From: Spirochaetaceae bacterium
GTDB taxonomy: Bacteria > Spirochaetota > Spirochaetia > SZUA-6 > Bin103
Direction of reading: 5' to 3'
DNA length: 6,647 bases
NCBI GenBank assembly: GCA_026710565.1
Contig: JAPOQV010000399.1
Coordinates: 1 to 6,647 of the forward strand
A program made the position numbers and the translations under genes. Shown one piece after another: positions 1 through 6,402 of this stretch. Every line of letters begins with the position of its first letter. The stretch's first letter is position 1. Below the pieces are notes generated by a model. It did no database searches. It saw only the letters and a program-made list of their open reading frames with translations, and was not told the DNA's origin.

Positions 1-561
1 GCCCCCCCCGGGCGCCCGCGGCCCGACGGCCACGGCCGCGCGCCCCCGTCCACGCCGCTGGAGCCCCGGCAGGACGTGCTGCTGTTCGCGACCGAGCCCC
101 TGACGGAGCCGCTGGAGGTGACCGGACCGATCACGGCGACCATCTACCTGTCCTCCGACGCGCCGGACACCGACCTGTTCGCGATGCTGCAGGACTACTA
201 CCCGCCGAGCGCCGCGTGGCCCGACGGCTACCGGCTGAACGTCGCCGACGGCATCATGCGCGTGCGCTACCGCGACGGCATGGACCGGCCGCAGCCGATG
301 GAGCCCGGCCGGGTGTACCGGGTCGCCTTCCCGCTGTATCCGACCAGCAACCTGTTCGACGCCGGCCACCGGCTGCGGCTGCTGGTCAGCTTCTCGTCGT
401 TCCCGCGCTTCGACGTCAACCCCAACACCGGCGAGCCGATCGGCCGCCACACGCGCACGCGGGTGGCCACCAACACCCTCCACCTGTCGCCGGAGCATCC
501 GTCGTCGATCGAGCTGCCGGTCGTGGAGGAAGCGGTCGTGGGGGAAGGAGGCGGCTCATGA
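1..561 (+). CDS. CocE/NonD family hydrolase, C-terminal part (5' end outside window)
   Basis: The frame is open from the window edge to TGA at 559-561 and gives the last 186 residues of a longer protein. It matches the C-terminal beta-sandwich (X-Pro dipeptidyl-peptidase C-terminal type, jelly-roll) of the CocE/NonD family. Visible landmarks in order are the entry strand RQDVLLF, the LEVTGP turn, the SSDAPDTD segment, LNVADGIMRVRYRD, the EPGRVYRV strand, PTSNLFDAGHRLRL, and SFPRFDVNPNTGEP. Family members are serine hydrolases acting on esters or amides such as acyl esters, cephalosporins or peptides. The catalytic alpha/beta-hydrolase domain lies upstream and is not seen, so activity and substrate cannot be judged. 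There is a GTG at 76, but homology extends upstream of it, so it is not the start. The gene ends in an ATGA overlap with the oxidoreductase gene, which points to co-transcription and translational coupling. The Gly-rich last residues look like a plain tail. Confidence 0.86.
   Translation, partial: APPGRPRPDGHGRAPPSTPLEPRQDVLLFATEPLTEPLEVTGPITATIYLSSDAPDTDLFAMLQDYYPPSAAWPDGYRLNVADGIMRVRYRDGMDRPQPMEPGRVYRVAFPLYPTSNLFDAGHRLRLLVSFSSFPRFDVNPNTGEPIGRHTRTRVATNTLHLSPEHPSSIELPVVEEAVVGEGGGS
546..551 (+). promoter_or_regulatory. Shine-Dalgarno site for the oxidoreductase gene
   Basis: A perfect AGGAGG lies inside the last codons of the upstream hydrolase gene, 6 bases before the ATG at 558. It fixes that ATG as the start of the oxidoreductase, although the reading frame stays open much further upstream. 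Confidence 0.85.
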
Positions 562-1730
562 GCCTGCGCGTCGGGCTGGTGGGCTCGCGCTTCGCCGCCA
601 ACTTCCACGCCGAGTGCTACCGCGGCCTGGGCTCCGGAGCCGTCACCCTGGCCGGGGTTTACTCGCCTACCCCCGAACGCCGCGACGAATTCGCCGCGCG
701 CCACGGCGTGGCGGCCTGTGCGTCGCTCGACGGGTTGCTGGAAGTCTCGGACGTGATCGACGTCTGCGCGCCGCCCTACTCGCACGAGCCGTGCGTGCTC
801 GCCGCCGCCGCGGCCGGCAAGCACGTGATCGTCGAGAAGCCGTTCACCGGCGCCTTCGGACCGGCGGACGATCCCGGCTGGCGCGGCGACCGAGCCTCCA
901 AGGGCGAGATCCTCGAGCAGGCGATGGCCAGCGCGTCCCGGATGCGCGAGGCGGTCGAGCGGGCCGGCGTCACCCTCTGCTACGCCGAGAACTGGGTGTA
1001 CGCGCCGTCCGTGCAGAAAGAGGTGGAGGTCATCGTCAAGACCCAGGCGCGCATCCTGTGGATCCATGGCGAGGAGTCCCACTCCGGCTCGCATTCGCCG
1101 GTCTACGGCATATGGGCCAAGACCGGCGGCGGCTCGCTGGTCGGCAAGGGGTGCCATCCGCTCACCGCAGCGCTCTACCTGAAGCGCGTGCAGGGGCAGG
1201 CCACCGACGGCGCCCCGGTGCGCCCGCGCGCGGTCAGCGCCCGCGTCCACCGCCTGACCGGCGCGGCCGGTTTCCGAGACCTGGGCTGGCTGCGCACCGA
1301 CTACCAAGACGTGGAGGACTACTGCCAGGTGCACGTGGTCTTCGACGACGGCACCGTCGCCGACATCCACTCCACGGAGGTCGTCATGGGCGGCGTGCAC
1401 AACTGGCTTGAGGTGTACGCCAACAACCACCGCATGCGCTGCAATATCAACCCGACCGACACAAACCTCCTGTACAACCCCGAGGAGCGGCAGCTCGACG
1501 ACGTGTATGTGGTCGAAAAGATCGGCACCAAGCAGGGCTGGTCGTTCCCGGCCCCGGACGAGGACTGGGCCACCGGTTACCGGCAGGAGCTGGCCGACTT
1601 CCTCGGCGCCATACGCGACGGCCGCGAACCGGCGAGCGGCCTGCCGCTGGCGATCGACACGACCGCGGTCCTGTACGCCGCGTACCTGTCGGCGGAGCGG
1701 GGGGGCCAGGAAGTGGAGGTACCGCGATGA
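558..1730 (+). CDS. Gfo/Idh/MocA family NAD(P)-dependent oxidoreductase
   Basis: The gene encodes 390 residues, a usual length for the family. The N-terminal Rossmann half (about 1-120) begins with VGLVGSRFAANFHAE; the middle glycine of the usual GxGxxA dinucleotide loop is Arg11 here. The family EKPF motif is at 93-96, where the lysine normally assists catalysis. The C-terminal alpha/beta domain includes GGGSLVGKGCHP (about 190-201), in which His200 sits at the position of the conserved family histidine. A stretch of roughly 20-25 extra residues (about 99-122) follows EKPF. Known members oxidise or reduce hydroxyl groups on sugars, inositols and related compounds with NAD(P) in the cytoplasm; the substrate here cannot be read. 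The start is set by AGGAGG at 546-551. The frame is also open upstream, but that part is an out-of-frame shadow of the hydrolase. Position between a hydrolase and a transporter suggests a small catabolic or modification operon (inference). Confidence 0.9.
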   Translation: MSLRVGLVGSRFAANFHAECYRGLGSGAVTLAGVYSPTPERRDEFAARHGVAACASLDGLLEVSDVIDVCAPPYSHEPCVLAAAAAGKHVIVEKPFTGAFGPADDPGWRGDRASKGEILEQAMASASRMREAVERAGVTLCYAENWVYAPSVQKEVEVIVKTQARILWIHGEESHSGSHSPVYGIWAKTGGGSLVGKGCHPLTAALYLKRVQGQATDGAPVRPRAVSARVHRLTGAAGFRDLGWLRTDYQDVEDYCQVHVVFDDGTVADIHSTEVVMGGVHNWLEVYANNHRMRCNINPTDTNLLYNPEERQLDDVYVVEKIGTKQGWSFPAPDEDWATGYRQELADFLGAIRDGREPASGLPLAIDTTAVLYAAYLSAERGGQEVEVPR

Positions 1731-1745
1731 ATCCGCACCGTGACG

Positions 1746-1752
1746 AAGGAGG
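1746..1752 (+). promoter_or_regulatory. Shine-Dalgarno site deciding the start at 1761
   Basis: AAGGAGG lies 8 bases before ATG 1761. It sits inside the reading frame if the GTG at 1740 is used, so the ATG at 1761 is the better start. The oxidoreductase ends at 1730, so this site occupies most of the 30 bp gap. Confidence 0.8.
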
Positions 1753-1760
1753 CAGACGAG

Positions 1761-2492
1761 ATGTCCGCTGAGCTTCAGGTGAGCCGCGACCGTGTGATGG
1801 TCCTGGCCAAGACCGGCCGTCTGGCGAGCTGGCACCGGCTGACCGATGACGAGCGCCGCTCGGCGGAACAGGAGCACGTCGACCTGATGCTGTCCGTGGC
1901 CGCCCGCCACCGCATGCGGCGCCTGGAAGGCTTCCGGCTGATCGGGCAGCAGGGCGGCTGGCTGCGCTTCTGGCTGATCGAGTTCCCGACCTTCGCCGGC
2001 GCCGAGGAGTGGATCGAGGCGGAGATGGCGCCGCCGTACGGCCGGGACGGCTTCTACGAGTACCACCTGGCGCGCCCGCTGGCGCCCGAGCACTTCGACG
2101 CATGGCTGCCCGGACCGCCGCGGGTGATCGCTCCGCAGGAGGCCGATCCAGCCGAGATCCCGGCGCTTGCTGCCGACCGATCCAGCGTGGTGGTGCTGCA
2201 GTTCTCCCGCAGCGACGTGGCCGGCGGGCGCGCCGATGCCGAGCAGACCGAGGGCCTGCAGCGGGTCGCCCGCGAGCACGGCATGCTGCGGCTCGAGTGC
2301 TTCCAGCTCATCGACCCCGTCCCGGCGTGGCACCGCGCCTGGATCTGCGAGTTCCCGGACCTGCCCGGCGCCGAGGCATGGATCGAGGCCGAGGCGGAGC
2401 CTGCGCGCGCGGCGCGCGCCGAGCGCATCTCCTTCCTGTCACGCCGCTGGTCGCCCGAATACACCGCCGCCTGGTGCCCGGCCGAGGGCTGA
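1761..2492 (+). CDS. Unrecognised protein with two tandem copies of one domain (dimeric alpha/beta-barrel-like)
   Basis: The 243-residue protein has no signal peptide or membrane segment and is likely cytoplasmic. It is an internal duplication: copy 1 spans about residues 11-116 and copy 2 about 143-240, joined by a Pro/Ala-rich linker. The best match is gapless between residues 52-88 and 175-211, with 21 of 37 identical by my count. Shared features include RLE-F--LI, W-R-W, EFP and GAE-WIEAE. Each copy starts with a hydrophobic strand (VMVLAK, VVVLQF), followed by a charged helix, then paired strands and a Trp-rich tail ending in AWLP or AWCP. This order suits a ferredoxin-like, dimeric alpha/beta-barrel fold of the EthD/ABM kind with two fused subunits, but that is inference from pattern only. 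I do not recognise a named family, and no catalytic residue is evident. The spacing implies co-expression with the oxidoreductase and the transporter gene. Confidence 0.82.
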   Translation: MSAELQVSRDRVMVLAKTGRLASWHRLTDDERRSAEQEHVDLMLSVAARHRMRRLEGFRLIGQQGGWLRFWLIEFPTFAGAEEWIEAEMAPPYGRDGFYEYHLARPLAPEHFDAWLPGPPRVIAPQEADPAEIPALAADRSSVVVLQFSRSDVAGGRADAEQTEGLQRVAREHGMLRLECFQLIDPVPAWHRAWICEFPDLPGAEAWIEAEAEPARAARAERISFLSRRWSPEYTAAWCPAEG

Positions 2493-2530
2493 GGCCCGAC
2501 CGCCGAGCATCGCGACAGAACCCGATTCCC

Positions 2531-3292
2531 ATGCTGCTCGGACAGCCGCTGCCGGTCGTGGCGGCAGCCGCGGCCATCGTCGCCGCCGCCTCGGCTCTGC
2601 AGGCGACCGTCGGCTTCGGACTGGCGCTGCTGGCGATCCCGCTGCTCCACCTGACCGGCTTCCCGCCGGAGCAGGCGATCGTTCTCTCCAGCTCGGCCAT
2701 GATGGTGCAGATGGCCAACGGCGTGCTGCGGTTGCGCGCTTCCGTGCAGGCGCGCGACCTCCTGTGGCCGCTGGCGATCACCATGCCGGCCATGATGCTC
2801 GGCGTGCTGGGTCTGCGGGCGGTGATCGCCGTGAATCCCGACCTGGCGCGGCAGGCCGCGGGCGCCGTCGTGCTGGGCGCGCTGGTGGTGCTGCAGGTGG
2901 TGCGTCCGGCTCCGCGAGCACGGGTGGCCGCCCCCTGGACGGTGCTGGCGATGAGCGCATCCGGCCTGCTGGGCGGATCCACCGGCATGGGCGGCGCGCC
3001 GCTGGCCCTCTGGTCCTACGCGCACGAGTGGCCGGCGGAACGCATCCGCGCCACCATCTGGGCCATCGCCCTGCCGGCCACGGGCACGCTGCTGGCCCTG
3101 CTGGCGGCCGCCTTCGGCCTGAGCGCGGTGCGCGCGCTGGCGCTGGCGGCGCTGCTCGCACCGTTCGCCCTGGCCGGCTCGAATGCCGGGCTCGCGCTGG
3201 GACGCAGGCTGTCTGTCGAGCGGCTGCGCACCGCCGCCTTCGCCGTGCTGGCCGTGCTGGGCGTCAGCGCGATCGTCCGTCCGTTGCTGTAG
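2531..3292 (+). CDS. TSUP family (TauE/SafE-like) membrane transporter
   Basis: The gene encodes a very hydrophobic protein of 253 residues, close to the usual family length of about 250, with roughly seven or eight predicted membrane segments. It shows the two-fold internal symmetry of TSUP proteins: a first motif QATVGFGLALLAIPLL (residues 24-39) and a second GLLGGSTGMGGAPLAL (145-160), each in the first third of a half. LSSSAMMVQMANG (52-64) also fits the family. TSUP proteins sit in the inner membrane and export or import sulfur compounds or small organic anions such as sulfite, sulfoacetate or carboxylates; the substrate cannot be told here. ATG 2531 is the best start because the first membrane segment follows it directly. 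There is no clear Shine-Dalgarno site, so translation may depend on coupling to the gene 38 bp upstream. The stop is TAG, and what follows it does not look coding. Confidence 0.87.
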   Translation: MLLGQPLPVVAAAAAIVAAASALQATVGFGLALLAIPLLHLTGFPPEQAIVLSSSAMMVQMANGVLRLRASVQARDLLWPLAITMPAMMLGVLGLRAVIAVNPDLARQAAGAVVLGALVVLQVVRPAPRARVAAPWTVLAMSASGLLGGSTGMGGAPLALWSYAHEWPAERIRATIWAIALPATGTLLALLAAAFGLSAVRALALAALLAPFALAGSNAGLALGRRLSVERLRTAAFAVLAVLGVSAIVRPLL

Positions 3293-3398
3293 ACACCTGG
3301 AGCAGGCTTGGCACGTGGACGTAGTCGATGTCGCAACATCTCGAAGAATCGCCCGAATCGCCTTGCGGGTTTCCTGGTAATTCCTATCGTAGAGATCC

Positions 3399-4013
3399 TC
3401 ACCTGCTTTGCCTCCTCGACTTCTCTTCAGAGCCCTTGCTGACGAAGCTCTTGCGGCGCGCTTGCAGCGCTATCGCATGCGCGACGACATCCTTCCGGGG
3501 TTGCAGCAGGTCGCCGTGCGGGTTCAGGTCGAACGCCACCAGCAATCGATCCATGGTCTTTCCATGCGGTTCGAGGTCTCCATCGGCCAGGATGTGAGCG
3601 ACGGCGACGCCCGCTTCGTCGAGCGCGCGAGCGACCAGCAGCGTCCGGTGGCAGTCCAACGGTTCCTTTTCGGCGCACATGAGCGCGATGCGACGTTTAG
3701 CGGACCCGCCGATGACCCGCGCGATACCGTCGCGAAAGCCGCTCGTGCGAGCCACGCGTTCATAGGCGACACGACCTCCCTCGTAGCATTCGGGATCGTC
3801 CGGCCGGCCCCCGAGCTCGCGCCCAAGGAACACGTAGTCAATGCCATGGGGCTTGAGCGAGGCGGCCAGCACGTCGCGGTTGAATTGAGGGCGGAACCGG
3901 CTGTATGGAGCGGACCGCACGTCGGCCACGGCGCTCACCCGATGCTTCGACAGCAACGTCAGAAACCCCTCCAGCGAGTGGTTGGAGTGGCCGATGCTGA
4001 GTATCCCGGACAC
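3399..4013 (-). CDS. DUF488 domain-containing protein
   Basis: The gene encodes 204 residues, about the family size plus a basic tail. DUF488 landmarks are present in order: SIGHSN at residues 6-11, DVRSAPYSR at 31-39, the PQFNRDVL segment at 42-49, LGRELGGR at 63-70, and LMCAEKEPLDCHR at 111-123. The last carries the conserved Cys...CHR pair, which resembles a redox or metal site in this family. The biochemical role of DUF488 is not settled; it is a soluble cytoplasmic protein. The last 30 or so residues are Arg/Lys/Ser-rich and probably disordered. The start is GTG at 4013-4011, with GGAG at 4023-4020 six bases before it, inside the 3' end of the preceding ATP-binding gene remnant and 3 bp after that stop codon. 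The gene looks intact, although its upstream partner is broken. It converges on the transporter gene. Confidence 0.9.
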   Translation of the reverse strand: MSGILSIGHSNHSLEGFLTLLSKHRVSAVADVRSAPYSRFRPQFNRDVLAASLKPHGIDYVFLGRELGGRPDDPECYEGGRVAYERVARTSGFRDGIARVIGGSAKRRIALMCAEKEPLDCHRTLLVARALDEAGVAVAHILADGDLEPHGKTMDRLLVAFDLNPHGDLLQPRKDVVAHAIALQARRKSFVSKGSEEKSRRQSR

Positions 4014-4016
4014 CTG

Positions 4017-4604
4017 CTACTCCGCCGCCCGCATCACCAGCAGGAGCTCGCTGTCGTCGAGCAGGCGGTACTCCGGCAGGTGCCCCGACAACTCCTCGCA
4101 CTCGCGCCGGATGATGGGCACCCCGTCGCCGCGCCGATCCATCAGCCGGGTGCGCCCGACGCCGGAAGGTGTAGGGCAGCGTGCCAGCACCGACACGATG
4201 AGCTCATTCCGGTTCGCTTGCCGCAGGTGCAGGCTGTCGGGGGTGAGCGTGTTCGCGAGCGCTCCGGGAACATACAGTTCAAGGCGATCGCCGAACAGGT
4301 GCAGGCGTACTCGGGCACCGGACGTGGAGTAGTCGCGGTGAGCCACCGCGTTCACGAGCGCCTCGAACACGGCCCGCTCGCTGAACTGCGGGCGCTCCGA
4401 CCGCGCGGTTTCCTCGCTTGGAGCTGCCGATCCTGCGAAAGTACCCTCCGGGGCTCTTGTGCACGAACAAGCTGCGCGCGACGTCTACCCTGAGCACCGG
4501 CACGAGCCGACCGTCCTCATGCCCCCGGACACCCGCACGCTCTTCAACTCCAGGCTGGAATCCTCGCCAAGCCGGATGCGGCGCCGGAAGTCCACGTCAC
4601 TCAT
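4017..4604 (-). pseudogene. Decayed AlbA_2 / HATPase_c_4 ATP-binding protein (RecG C-terminus-like), two internal losses
   Basis: Three pieces of one protein lie in order on the minus strand but in changing frames. Piece A (4604 to about 4518, ATG 4604; an in-frame ATG at 4622 is possible) reads RLGEDSSLELKSVRVSGG, the start of an AlbA_2 DNA-binding domain; its frame ends at TAG 4487-4485. Piece B (about 4521 to 4414, shifted frame) reads VPVLRVDV, then SLFVHKSPGGYFRRIGSSKR, the end of that domain. Piece C (about 4415 to 4017, back in the frame of A) reads RPQFSERAVFEALVNAVAHRDY through RNELIVSVLARC and RRGDGVPIIRRE to RAAE and TAG; this is the C-terminal GHKL-type ATPase domain with its N-A-HRD box. 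From memory of the family, about 80 residues are missing between A and B and well over 100 between B and C, leaving about 196 codons of a protein usually over 400. Intact members are thought to be DNA-linked ATPases or regulators. Piece C alone might be translated from GTG 4370. An assembly error is possible. Confidence 0.85.
4020..4023 (-). promoter_or_regulatory. Shine-Dalgarno site for the DUF488 gene
   Basis: On the minus strand GGAG (4023 to 4020) ends six bases before the GTG start at 4013. It overlaps the last codons of the upstream ATP-binding gene remnant, which suggests the pair evolved as one transcription unit and supports the GTG start. Confidence 0.6.
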
Positions 4605-4652
4605 GGTGCACCGCTCGATCATAGGTCAGATTCGAACAACGTTGGCAGAAGC

Positions 4653-4680
4653 CGTTCGCCCATCACCGTTCGCCCATCAC
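4653..4680. repeat. Perfect 14 bp tandem duplication in the intergenic region
   Basis: The unit cgttcgcccatcac occurs twice back to back (4653-4666 and 4667-4680) with no mismatch, and the next two bases begin a third copy. It lies in the 219 bp region between the divergent ATP-binding remnant and the secreted protein gene. It could be a replication-slippage product or a double binding site for a regulator; the sequence alone does not decide. Confidence 0.8.
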
Positions 4681-4773
4681 CGAGCACATGGCCTATCGTC
4701 GGAGATACGCGACGGATCAATGCAGATAGCGGACATCGGGAGACCGGTGGCTGAGAACGCGGCAGGGCCCCCG

Positions 4774-4787
4774 TGCCGCATGTGGCA
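4774..4787. promoter_or_regulatory. Possible operator-like dyad upstream of the secreted protein gene
   Basis: TGCCGCATGTGGCA is symmetric at 12 of 14 positions around its centre and lies 36 bp before the ATG at 4824. It could be an operator or part of a 5' UTR hairpin. I found no convincing -35/-10 pair nearby, and such short dyads arise by chance in GC-rich DNA. Confidence 0.22.
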
Positions 4788-4813
4788 TGGTTCTCGCTTC
4801 ATCAGCCATCAAC

Positions 4814-4818
4814 GGAGG
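4814..4818 (+). promoter_or_regulatory. Shine-Dalgarno site deciding the start at 4824
   Basis: GGAGG ends five bases before ATG 4824. The frame is open further upstream, with a GTG at 4773, but only the ATG has this site, and only that start gives a clean signal peptide at the N-terminus. Confidence 0.85.
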
Positions 4819-4823
4819 TGCAC

Positions 4824-5684
4824 ATGCGAACGACACTACTCACGGTGGCGATCGGCGCCGCGCTTGCCATCGGGGCCGTGGCCGAGGACGAGGTCTCGAC
4901 CGTCGACGTCCTGGCGGTGCTCGAGGAGATCAGCCAGAAGCTGGATCGAGACAGACCGGTGGCCTCCACCGGCGCGCCGGATGCCGGGTTCGGCGGCGGC
5001 CCGTTCATGCCGCTGCGCTACCTGCCCGGCATCGCCGACCTCAACGCCTACTTCGGGACGTTGGGCTCGTACGGCGCGATGAGCGAGCTCTTCTTCCCGA
5101 TCAAGGATGGCGGAGCCGGCACCTGGCGCTGGAGCGTCGACGGAAGCGTGCAGATCGGGGCGGAGTACGGAGGGTTCGGGCAGGACGTGATGGGCTTCGC
5201 GAAGCACGCGGAGGATCCGCTCGGACCGCGCGACACCGTCGACGAGGATGGCGACGGGTACGACGACTACTACAGCTACGCCGGCTACGGTCAGGGCTAC
5301 TTCGCCGGGATCGTCCAGTACAAGTGGCCGGTCGTGCCGGAGCTCGTCTACTTGCAGGCCGGCGTCAAGACCGGCCTCGCCTTCGAGTCGGTGCGGTACG
5401 GCATGGACCGCCGCCAAGTGCTCACGGAGACCCTGGGTATCACCTCCGGCAGCAACTCCTGGAACCGGGCCAGCCTGATCGGCGGCCTGTACGCCGGGCT
5501 GCAGATCCGCCTGGACGGCGACCTCAACGTCTTCAAGCTGGGGATCGAGGCGGGCGTGAACGGTCACTACGCGCTCGGCGAGTGGGCGCCCGCCACCGGC
5601 GTCCACAAACGCACCCCCGCGCCGCCCGACGCCATGCAGGCGCACAACTTCTGGTTCGCCGTCGGCCCGCAATTCCACTACTGA
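4824..5684 (+). CDS. Secreted protein, probable outer-membrane beta-barrel with an acidic Ca-binding-like loop
   Basis: The protein has 286 residues. Residues 1-20 form a Sec signal peptide (MRTT, a hydrophobic core, then GAVA), with likely type I cleavage before EDEV. A short charged amphipathic helix follows (about 24-42), then a Gly/Pro-rich linker. From about residue 62 the sequence is rich in Gly, Tyr, Phe and Trp with alternating polar and apolar residues. It ends in NFWFAVGPQFHY, an amphipathic strand with C-terminal aromatic Tyr, as recognised by the BAM machinery in outer-membrane proteins. Residues 140-148 (DEDGDGYDD) match the DxDxDG calcium-loop pattern of dockerin or thrombospondin type 3 repeats, and probably sit in an extracellular or periplasmic loop. 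I do not recognise the family. A porin-like or surface role is inference. The next gene, an ABC ATPase, starts 7 bp after the stop, so the two may be co-transcribed, perhaps linking surface and export functions. Confidence 0.85.
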   Translation: MRTTLLTVAIGAALAIGAVAEDEVSTVDVLAVLEEISQKLDRDRPVASTGAPDAGFGGGPFMPLRYLPGIADLNAYFGTLGSYGAMSELFFPIKDGGAGTWRWSVDGSVQIGAEYGGFGQDVMGFAKHAEDPLGPRDTVDEDGDGYDDYYSYAGYGQGYFAGIVQYKWPVVPELVYLQAGVKTGLAFESVRYGMDRRQVLTETLGITSGSNSWNRASLIGGLYAGLQIRLDGDLNVFKLGIEAGVNGHYALGEWAPATGVHKRTPAPPDAMQAHNFWFAVGPQFHY

Positions 5685-5691
5685 GCGGCTC

Positions 5692-6402
5692 ATGCCACCG
5701 GTCATCGAAGTCGAACGGCTCCACAAGAGTTACGGCGAGGTGGTGGCGGTCGACGAGATCTCCTTCTCCGTAGACGAGGGCGAGATCTTCGGGATCATCG
5801 GCCCCAATGGCGCCGGCAAGACCACTGCGGTCGAGTGCGTCATCGGTCTGCGCACGCCGGACCGCGGTCGTATCTCGGTCCTGGGGATGGACCCGAACCG
5901 TGATCGGACCGCTCTGACGGAGCGCATCGGCGTGCAACTGCAGGAGGCGGCACTGGCGGAACGGATCAGGGTGTGGGAGGCGCTGGATCTGTTCAGTTCC
6001 TTCTACGCGCGGACCGTTCCGTGGCAACCGCTGCTGCAGCAGTGGGGGCTGGCCGAGCACCGTTCCTCGATGTTCGGCACCCTCTCCGGCGGTCAGCGGC
6101 AGCGGCTGTTCATCGCCCTGGCGCTGGTGAACGATCCGGAGGTGGTCATCCTCGACGAGTTGACCAGCGGACTCGACCCGCAGGCGCGCCGCGCCACCTG
6201 GGACTTGGTGCAGGCGATCCGTGAGCAGGGCAAGACCGTACTGGTGATCACCCACTTCATGGACGAGGCGCAGTTCCTGTGCGACCGCGTCGCCGTCGTC
6301 GACCACGGCAGAGTCATCGCGCTGGACACGCCAGCCCAGCTCGTCAGGACATACGATGCGGAGAGCAGAGTCGTGTTCGACGTGACTGCCGACGCCGACT
6401 AG
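5692..6402 (+). CDS. ABC transporter ATP-binding protein, ABC-2/DrrA type, ended early by TAG
   Basis: The gene encodes 236 residues with a complete ABC nucleotide-binding domain. The Walker A loop GPNGAGKTT is at 37-45 (Lys43, Thr44), the Q-loop glutamine is Gln84 in VQLQEAAL, and the ABC signature LSGGQRQR is at 131-138. Walker B with the catalytic carboxylate is VVILDE (Asp155, Glu156), the D-loop is SGLD at 159-162, and the switch histidine is His188 in ITHFMDEA. DELTSGLDPQARR is typical of the CcmA/DrrA branch that works with ABC-2 membrane permeases in export of drugs, lipids or polysaccharides. ATP binding and hydrolysis at the inner face of the membrane would drive transport. The start ATG 5692 lies 7 bp after the preceding stop and has only a weak GAGCGG upstream. 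The protein is shorter than the 300 or so residues usual in this branch because TAG at 6400-6402 falls where the C-terminal accessory domain begins. All catalytic motifs remain, so the truncated ATPase might still function. Confidence 0.9.
   Translation: MPPVIEVERLHKSYGEVVAVDEISFSVDEGEIFGIIGPNGAGKTTAVECVIGLRTPDRGRISVLGMDPNRDRTALTERIGVQLQEAALAERIRVWEALDLFSSFYARTVPWQPLLQQWGLAEHRSSMFGTLSGGQRQRLFIALALVNDPEVVILDELTSGLDPQARRATWDLVQAIREQGKTVLVITHFMDEAQFLCDRVAVVDHGRVIALDTPAQLVRTYDAESRVVFDVTADAD

Noticed and set aside
1727..1771. A 14-codon reading frame starting with ATGA overlap at the oxidoreductase stop, possible leader peptide
   Set aside because: It has no composition or attenuator structure to support a leader role. 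Its bases include the ribosome binding site of the next gene, so the overlap is most likely accidental.
267..2333. A 688-codon open frame on the minus strand
   Set aside because: It lies opposite three well-supported plus-strand genes, shows no recognisable domain and has the low-complexity, His/Arg-rich look of an antisense shadow in GC-rich DNA.
3293..3398. Possible bidirectional terminator between convergent genes
   Set aside because: The only pairing seen, CCCG 3352-3355 with CGGG 3366-3369, is four base pairs with a ten-base loop and no T-run. A near 9 bp direct repeat (gaatcgcc at 3346 and 3355) is too short to interpret.
3408..4493. A 361-codon plus-strand open frame
   Set aside because: It is antisense to the DUF488 gene and the ATP-binding remnant, both of which show clear family motifs. 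The plus-strand product has none.
4787..5773. Long overlapping open frames on both strands across the secreted protein and ABC genes
   Set aside because: They are out-of-frame readings of genes with signal peptide or ABC motifs. Arg/Gly-rich composition without motifs marks them as shadows.
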